A DNA stretch of 64,000 bases from contig PYIU01000005.1 in the NCBI GenBank assembly GCA_003415625.1, positions 3,911,001-3,975,000 of the forward strand. Reading direction: 5' to 3'. The position numbers were made by a program, and so were the translations under genes. This document shows, in pieces, positions 58,460 to 64,000 of the stretch (position 1 is its first letter; each line of letters begins with the position of its first letter). Under the pieces are notes generated by a model that was given only the letters and a program-made list of their open reading frames with translations, had not been told where the DNA came from and ran no database searches. Source of the stretch: Aquanectria penicillioides. Lineage: Eukaryota; Ascomycota; Sordariomycetes; Hypocreales; Nectriaceae.

Positions 58460-60032
58460 TATGGTGTTCTGTAGCCAAAGAGGTGCGAGTGAAATAAGCG
58501 AGTGAACCGCAAGAGATACGGTATGGTATGGAATAATTGAGGGGCGATATGGACCACTTTTGCCGCATATTACCACGACAAAACACGTCCTTCACACGTG
58601 ACAACTTGGCATTTCAGAGCCAACAAAGTCAACACGAGTCCCATTTTTAATCGCTGTCAGCAGGAGATGCAAACTGTTGAGATTGATCCTGGTTGTGGTA
58701 TTATATCAGTATGCGATAGGTTGTTCCGTGCTATGGTGGTTTCCTAAATGCCCAGGCGGTTCTTCAAGGGCCGGGGCTTGGTTTAGGCTGTATGCTTAGA
58801 GTAGCGAGATGGGAGAAGCAGCAATAGTTTATTTCTTGTCAACTCGTCACAATAAATTTCTCTGAAGAAAACTGAAAATTTCCTCTAGCGGTGGTGACCA
58901 TGTGTTCATCGAGGGATGAATTTTACGAAGTGCTTTAGAAACGTGTCTTTACCTTTCTGCATATGTAGACTAAGAAGCGGATGATGATGCGATCAGCGCG
59001 CAACGGCCTGGCAATAGGGCGTCCCAAAGTCACAGCCAAAGTCGCATATAATCCATTCAGAGCTTGTAAACTTGATTGGCGCGAGAAAAGCCTAGGATCA
59101 TGCACATGTAATGGAAGTTCCAAGCGAATAAGGTAAGACTGAGCGTGAGGGAGGCGGTGACTTGCGTGGCGAAGGGCTGTGCTCGGCATTTGGAACACAT
59201 CATGAACCCCATTGAGGAAGCGAAGAGTCGTTACCAGGCAGCAGCAGCTTTGCGGTTCCCAGTGGCTTGTGAAGAACCATTTGAGACAATTGGGCGACTC
59301 TCGTCACACGTGACGCGTCTCACTGGATGGAACGCGTTTGCATGTCCAGCCGGGCATTGCAGCCGTGACGATTCCGCCCCTGTAGCGAGCATGGCGTCTG
59401 ACTCGGGTTTAGCAAGGATTGAGCATGAGAACAGGCGCAAAGCCAATTGACCAACTCACCTGCACGTAATGCACCCCGATAATCTCCGCTGCGACGCCCA
59501 TGCCTGTTTGTGCCGATGCAGGTGTGCCTTTTTTGCCCTGATGTCGCGGCACGTTTTCTTCAGTTATACAGTAGACACCAAAAAAGCCGAGACAAAGACG
59601 CTTCGACGCCGTATGGAGGCCGGAGCAAGTGTCGAATGAGTAAGCGGGGCGCGATGCTCCGAAGCACGAACACCACTCCAAAATTACCCCGCCGAGATGC
59701 GTCAACAAGGGAAGAGACGCCTGTTCACCATCTGCTCGCGCTGATAGAGTCAATCAATCCTGCCTGTTGCCTGGTGCTGCTGGACGACAACGACGCTGGA
59801 CAGAAAACACGCCGCCCTCGCCTTCGCTTCTCTGCACGCCTGCGCTCTGCACGGCGGCGTCATGCTCCGGGACACGGCGCAGCTCGACAAAAACAGAGGG
59901 GCCATGATCCCTCGGCTGTCGCGTGCCCCGTGTCTCCCGAATCTATAATAAGACCACGTCTTTTCAGCCTCGCGACAGCGACAGCAACGACATAAACCAG
60001 GCCAACCCCCCTTCGTAACTCGGTCCAGCGCC
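58460..60032. other. Intergenic region
   Basis: Upstream flanks of two divergent genes (hydrolase, C6 factor). The frames here are overlapping and unconserved-looking. The right 500 bp are GC-rich and likely 5' UTR or promoter. Confidence 0.5.
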
Positions 60033-61598
60033 ATGCGCCCGCGCCCGTCGGCTCCCGTCCCCAAGGGCAAAGGCAGCTCCAATGGCGATGGCCACAGCGA
60101 CGGCCATGGCCGAGGTCAAGGCCAGGGCAACGTGCCGGCCCCGACGAGTTCGGCCAAGCTGCGACGCGCCCATCGCAAGTCGCGCAACGGCTGCTCCGAG
60201 TGCAAGCGCCGCCACATGAAGTGCGACGAAGCGCGTCCGGCCTGTCGCAACTGCATCGTCACCGAGCGCAACTGCGTCTTCCCGCCCGGCGCCCCCGTGT
60301 CGCCCACAGCTCCCACTCCGGCCGCGGTGGTGGGCGCCGCTCCGGGTCCGCCGGCGTCTGCTTCAACTTCAGCTCCGTTTCCGTGTCCGTGTCCGTGTCC
60401 GTCTCCGTCTCTGGCTCCGGCTGTAGCCCCCGCCTCTTCATGCGGCCCGGCCGCGGCCAATCGTCACCTGCTGCATGCGCCGCGGCCCGCTCACGACGCC
60501 TTGTCCGACACCGCGAAAGACGGCCCCCACCAAATCGCCGTCGATGCCGCCCAAGCGCCTGCTCCAGACTCCCATTCACGCCTCATCCGCACCGGAACTC
60601 CGCCAAAACTCCCTTCAATACGCGATCTGTACCCTGGGCCAGCTCCTCCTCCTCCTCCTCCTCCATCATCAGCAGCCGCAGCACGCCATGTCTCTGCGGA
60701 ACCAACCTTTGGCACCAAGCACCTTGTCCTCCTCCACCACGCCCAGACGACCTTCCGGGACACCAACAACTTCATAGGGACAGTGATAGACATCGCCGTT
60801 CAACGGGCCCACGATGCTCCGTACGCCATGGATCAGCTCCTCGCCCTTGCCGCTGATCATATGGCCCTGCAGTCTGAGGAGCAGGCTGATGCCCACCGCA
60901 CCACTGCCACCGAGCTGCAGACTCGCGCTGTGGCAGTCTTTAACCGCGAGATGCAAGAAATCCCAGACGAGGACGACGAGCACGTCTTTGTCCCTCGCTT
61001 CGTCTTTGCATCACTCCTCAGCGTCCATACGCTCTACGAAACATTGCATTTCCACCGCTCCAGCTACCACGCCTTTATTGAGCGCTTCATCGAAGCCACC
61101 CACCTTCACAGGGGCATCCGTATCGTATATAAGTCATGGGGACCTATATGGATGTCCCCTTTACAGCCATTTCTACGCAACATCCAGTACGCTCAAGACG
61201 CCGGCCACTCAGGGAGCGACTGCTCCGATCTCGAACGCGTCATAGACGCCTCTGACCTTTCTCCCACCGCCACCACGGCGTGCAAAATTGCAACCCAGTC
61301 GCTGCAGTGGGCCTTCAACATCCATAAACGCCTGCCAGAGGGAGAGAGCATCCACTCTGCAACGGGGTTTCCCGTCCTCCTCAGTCCCGAATTCGTAAAT
61401 ATCTTGCGCAAATACCAGCCCGAGGCCCTCCTCGTCCTAGCCTACTACGGCGTCTTATTGCATCGCTGTCGGAAATCATGGATCGTGGGGGATTCCGGCG
61501 CGTTTTTAGTGAACCATACTGCAGAATACCTAGGTAGTTCCTGGCGGGAAGCCATGAGAGTGCCCCTGGAAATGCTAAGGACAAATAGAGATGAATGA
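60033..61598 (+). CDS. Zn2Cys6 transcription factor, Upc2/sterol-regulator-like layout
   Basis: 521 residues in one exon, ATG context CAGCGCCATGC. After a Gly/Asp-rich start comes a basic stretch and the zinc cluster C-x2-C-x6-C-x6-C-x2-C-x6-C (GCSECKRRHMKCDEARPAC..., about residues 54-81). A long Pro/Ala-rich linker contains a CP/SP repeat and a run of eight prolines. The C-terminal 300 residues (LVLLHHAQTTF..., RFVFASLLSVHTLYETL...) match the ligand-type domain of fungal C6 factors of the HRKSRNGC group, to which Upc2-like factors belong. A role in sterol or lipid response is possible but unproven. The gene is strikingly GC-rich in its 5' half. Confidence 0.85.
   Translation: MRPRPSAPVPKGKGSSNGDGHSDGHGRGQGQGNVPAPTSSAKLRRAHRKSRNGCSECKRRHMKCDEARPACRNCIVTERNCVFPPGAPVSPTAPTPAAVVGAAPGPPASASTSAPFPCPCPCPSPSLAPAVAPASSCGPAAANRHLLHAPRPAHDALSDTAKDGPHQIAVDAAQAPAPDSHSRLIRTGTPPKLPSIRDLYPGPAPPPPPPPSSAAAARHVSAEPTFGTKHLVLLHHAQTTFRDTNNFIGTVIDIAVQRAHDAPYAMDQLLALAADHMALQSEEQADAHRTTATELQTRAVAVFNREMQEIPDEDDEHVFVPRFVFASLLSVHTLYETLHFHRSSYHAFIERFIEATHLHRGIRIVYKSWGPIWMSPLQPFLRNIQYAQDAGHSGSDCSDLERVIDASDLSPTATTACKIATQSLQWAFNIHKRLPEGESIHSATGFPVLLSPEFVNILRKYQPEALLVLAYYGVLLHRCRKSWIVGDSGAFLVNHTAEYLGSSWREAMRVPLEMLRTNRDE
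60373..60420 (+). repeat. CCGTGT-type hexamer repeat in the C6-factor linker
   Basis: Tandem CCGTGT/CCGTCT units encode alternating Pro-Cys and Pro-Ser. It is simple-sequence expansion in a disordered linker. Confidence 0.8.
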
Positions 61599-63078
61599 GA
61601 AATGAATTACTGTTTTTGCTTCACAGCGCTTTTTTTATGATCCGAGTTAGGAGGGATCAATCTGAGGCCGTCATGCCACCTCGTGAGCTCGGCCCAACGT
61701 CTGATACAGACTCTCTAGCACAAGTCAGGTAGACCCTGCTCATCCCACTCAGCGAGTGGACAACATAAGTTCATTGTGGGCTTCTTTATAGTCTGATTCC
61801 ACGATAGCAGGCCGGATTCTAAACAGAACCGTCGTCCCGGCTTAGATGAAAATGCACTTCAATCACCTTTCTGGTGGCTAGCCTCGTGGAACTGCTGACG
61901 TGGTAATATCCGCTGTCATAATCTAAGATAAGAGCACTGATAAAGAACCTTTGTCGTATTCCTACGAAAACAAGGGTCCACACCGGCTAGGTACTCAAAA
62001 CTCGGCAGTGGAGAAAGTAGCAGGTACAAAGAAAGACCTACTCGGGTTTCGCCACCCCACAGCCGGATCAAGTTAATGCAGTTTGATCCCTACCCTACGT
62101 CGAACCAAGATGGTTGCATCTTTGGAATCGTGTAAATGGCTTTAGAGGTGTATAAAGGTTTGAAAATTTGACTGTAAAATTGTATTGAAAGAATACTAGT
62201 TGATTTTTTTTTTCTTTCCATGTAACAGTAGCAGCAACTTTTCAAAACTGAAGTTCATCTAGTTTACTTCTTCACATCATCTCAACCGACAACCAAACCA
62301 CAGTATTTCGCCCCTTGTCGCCTTCCTACGCCCGCTATAGATCTGAATCACCCCAAGAAAACATTTCATTGGCTAATGTACTTGGAAATTAGGTAATTTA
62401 ATCTACGGTTGCCTCAAACTGTCCAAGTGCATCACGACTGACCCGTTGCTGGACAGTTCCTCGAGCGTGATTGGAACGAAACCACAAACGAACCAAAAGC
62501 CACGTGGGGATTGAAATATCAAACAAGCTGGTTACCGACAGAAAGGGCCATTTAGACAGCTTTCTCAATGACCGTCGTAATGTGGGTGAGGCGGAATGGC
62601 CGGGAAACCGGTGAGATTCAAACGTAGTCACCAAGCACAGATGCCAAGTCACCACCCCCCTTCCCTCAGACTAATCCTCGATATCACGTCATTAATTTCA
62701 TAAGTAGTCCTTTGAGGTTTTAATTTCATAGGCAGTCCTTTGAGGTTGAAAATATTCGCATCACACGGGAGGGCAACAAGGAATAGTAGAGTTGGGTTGA
62801 AAAAAACACCATTGATGATGATATTCGTCATTTCGTAGCTAAGTTTTATGCTACGTATTCTAAATCATGCGCATGCAAAAAAACCCATGGCTAACTAGAA
62901 AGAGCTTCGTCAAATTTCCGTTAAACCGCTAAACAGAATCGAGAAAGAAAGAAAAAAAACCCCAAAAATGGCAGGTATGCAAGATGGTTTTTGGTTGTAC
63001 ACAGCCACGTATCGTCGCTCAAAGACACTTTTTTTTTTTGTCAAACTCGTGCGTTGACGCGGATATGTCAAGCTGCGT
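61599..63078. other. Intergenic region between convergent genes
   Basis: No gene recognised. It contains a 28-bp tandem duplication (62693-62748). Confidence 0.5.
62693..62748 (+). repeat. 28-bp tandem duplication
   Basis: Two adjacent copies built on TAATTTCATARGYAGTCCTT. No known function. Confidence 0.85.
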
Positions 63079-64000
63079 TTACAGCTTGGCAGGGCCGGCA
63101 CAGCACGAAGGACCAGCGGCACCAGCTTGCTTCTCCTCCTTGTCCTTGCTGCTGAAGGCGTTGGCCGACACGGTGTCGACGCAGATGGCCGAGGGAGGAA
63201 CCCACAGGCCCGGATTCTTCTGGAAGAAGTTGGAGGCGCGCAGCATGACGCTGACGGGCTCGGCGGGCATGATGGGGAAGTCTTCGCAGCGCGGGAAGTG
63301 GGTGAGGCCGAACTGGATGTAGCACACAATGTCCGTGTTCTCGATGGACTCGTCGCGGGCGACCCAGTCCAGGATGCCCTGGTTGTAAGGGTGCTTCTCC
63401 TCGCCGGTGGACTGGCACACGTAGTCGCCGGCCGGGAAGATCTCGTAGTCCTTGTAGGGCACGACCCACAAGCTGTGGCGGCCGAAGGCGGCGCGGTTGT
63501 GGACGACGCTGCCGGGCTTGGCCAGGAGCGCGGGGCAGCTGCTGTTGAGGATCTTGTATGCGACGGGCTTCTTGCAGGCTGGGTTGATGCTGTTGGGGTT
63601 GACGATGTCCCAGGAGCGGCTGGTCTCGAACTTGTAGTCGGCGACGCCCTCCTTGGAGGTGCGCAGGGGCGTCTTCCTGCAGTAGAAGCCGTTGCCGTAG
63701 GGGTTCTCGTCGGAGCCGACGGGCGCCTCGGACGGCAGGGCGTCGTTCTGTAGGATGGAGTTGTTGGGGCCGTCAACCTCCGGGTCGACTCGCAGGGAGA
63801 AGATGTGCTGGTGGTTGTGGGCGTTGATGCGGTGGGCCACCTCGGTGCCGTAGGGAGCGGCGATCTCGTTGGGGGCCATGCAGTAGGTGTTGAGCATGCC
63901 GGTCAGCTTCATCTCCAGCTTGTAGGTGCCGTCCAGGGTGAAGGTGTGGTAGAAGCCGTACTCGTAGTTGGCAGCGGTGATGATCTGGGAGATGATGAGC
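63079..64000 (-). CDS. Copper amine oxidase, peroxisomal, C-terminal part
   Basis: The gene enters from the right edge, so only the last 306 or so residues are present. The first visible part contains NYEY, the motif whose tyrosine becomes the topaquinone cofactor. HNHQHIF supplies two of the three copper-ligand histidines. The later block TDIVCYIQFGLTHFPRCEDF, then MPAEP, belongs to the conserved C-terminal sheet and includes a third His. The protein ends in AKL, a type 1 peroxisomal targeting signal. The enzyme oxidises primary amines to aldehydes, giving ammonia and hydrogen peroxide. No intron is needed here. The high GC third position suggests good expression. Confidence 0.92.
   Translation of the reverse strand, partial: LIISQIITAANYEYGFYHTFTLDGTYKLEMKLTGMLNTYCMAPNEIAAPYGTEVAHRINAHNHQHIFSLRVDPEVDGPNNSILQNDALPSEAPVGSDENPYGNGFYCRKTPLRTSKEGVADYKFETSRSWDIVNPNSINPACKKPVAYKILNSSCPALLAKPGSVVHNRAAFGRHSLWVVPYKDYEIFPAGDYVCQSTGEEKHPYNQGILDWVARDESIENTDIVCYIQFGLTHFPRCEDFPIMPAEPVSVMLRASNFFQKNPGLWVPPSAICVDTVSANAFSSKDKEEKQAGAAGPSCCAGPAKL

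Noticed and set aside
59510..59995. 161-codon plus-strand ORF
   Set aside because: Arg/Ser-rich product from GC-rich sequence, overlapping frames on both strands and no motif.
63127..63753. 208-codon plus-strand ORF opposite the amine oxidase
   Set aside because: Antisense shadow of a high-GC3 gene; no start context or family resemblance.

Overview
The window is nuclear DNA of a filamentous ascomycete (Pezizomycotina). The short introns (about 46-130 nt, GT-AG, CTGAC/CTAAC-type branch sites), Zn2Cys6 regulators, an Hsp30-type small heat-shock protein and an AT-rich block with strongly biased C-to-T decay of RIP type all fit. The RIP signature and the Hop-like transposon suggest a Sordariomycete, perhaps Hypocreales; the genus is inference.

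Bases 1-4620 are an AT-rich, gene-free block. It holds a decayed DNA transposon with ~80-bp inverted ends (about 1186-4608, candidate 9-bp target duplication). Nested in it is a 637-bp miniature LTR element (2820-3456) with 145-bp direct repeats and a perfect 5-bp target duplication. The transposon stops about 10-20 bp from the stop codon of a BTB-domain gene. From 4.6 to 10.6 kb come two divergent BTB genes and an APC-superfamily permease. From 11.5 to 15.5 kb there are two decayed genes, one an Hsp70-like pseudogene with at least three nonsense codons. An intact Hsp30-like gene follows (16.0-16.8 kb), then a 1220-residue coiled-coil protein (19.7-23.4 kb).

24.6-30.4 kb looks like a small catabolic cluster: a proline racemase-family enzyme with a Ser/Cys active site (hydroxyproline epimerase or 3-hydroxyproline dehydratase type), a Zn2Cys6 regulator and an amino-acid permease. 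30.8-36.8 kb holds a small GPI-anchored-type protein and a divergent pair of a Zn2Cys6 regulator and a short-chain dehydrogenase, with a CGG-N7-CCG site between them.

The most interesting locus is 37.0-43.5 kb. A complete NOD-like receptor (patatin phospholipase, NB-ARC, TPR; 1285 aa, six exons) is divergently paired, across about 600 bp, with a diverged and shortened Atg13-like HORMA protein. The arrangement resembles the linked plp-1/sec-9 allorecognition pair of Neurospora, but with an autophagy-initiation protein in place of the SNARE.

The rest carries a LaeA-type methyltransferase, a secreted cysteine-containing protein, a GH76 DFG5/DCW1-type cell-wall enzyme, a protein kinase fused to a beta-propeller, an alpha/beta hydrolase, a third Zn2Cys6 regulator and, running off the right edge, a peroxisomal copper amine oxidase. 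Exon structures were deduced by hand from reading frame, splice signals and family resemblance; no alignment search could be run.
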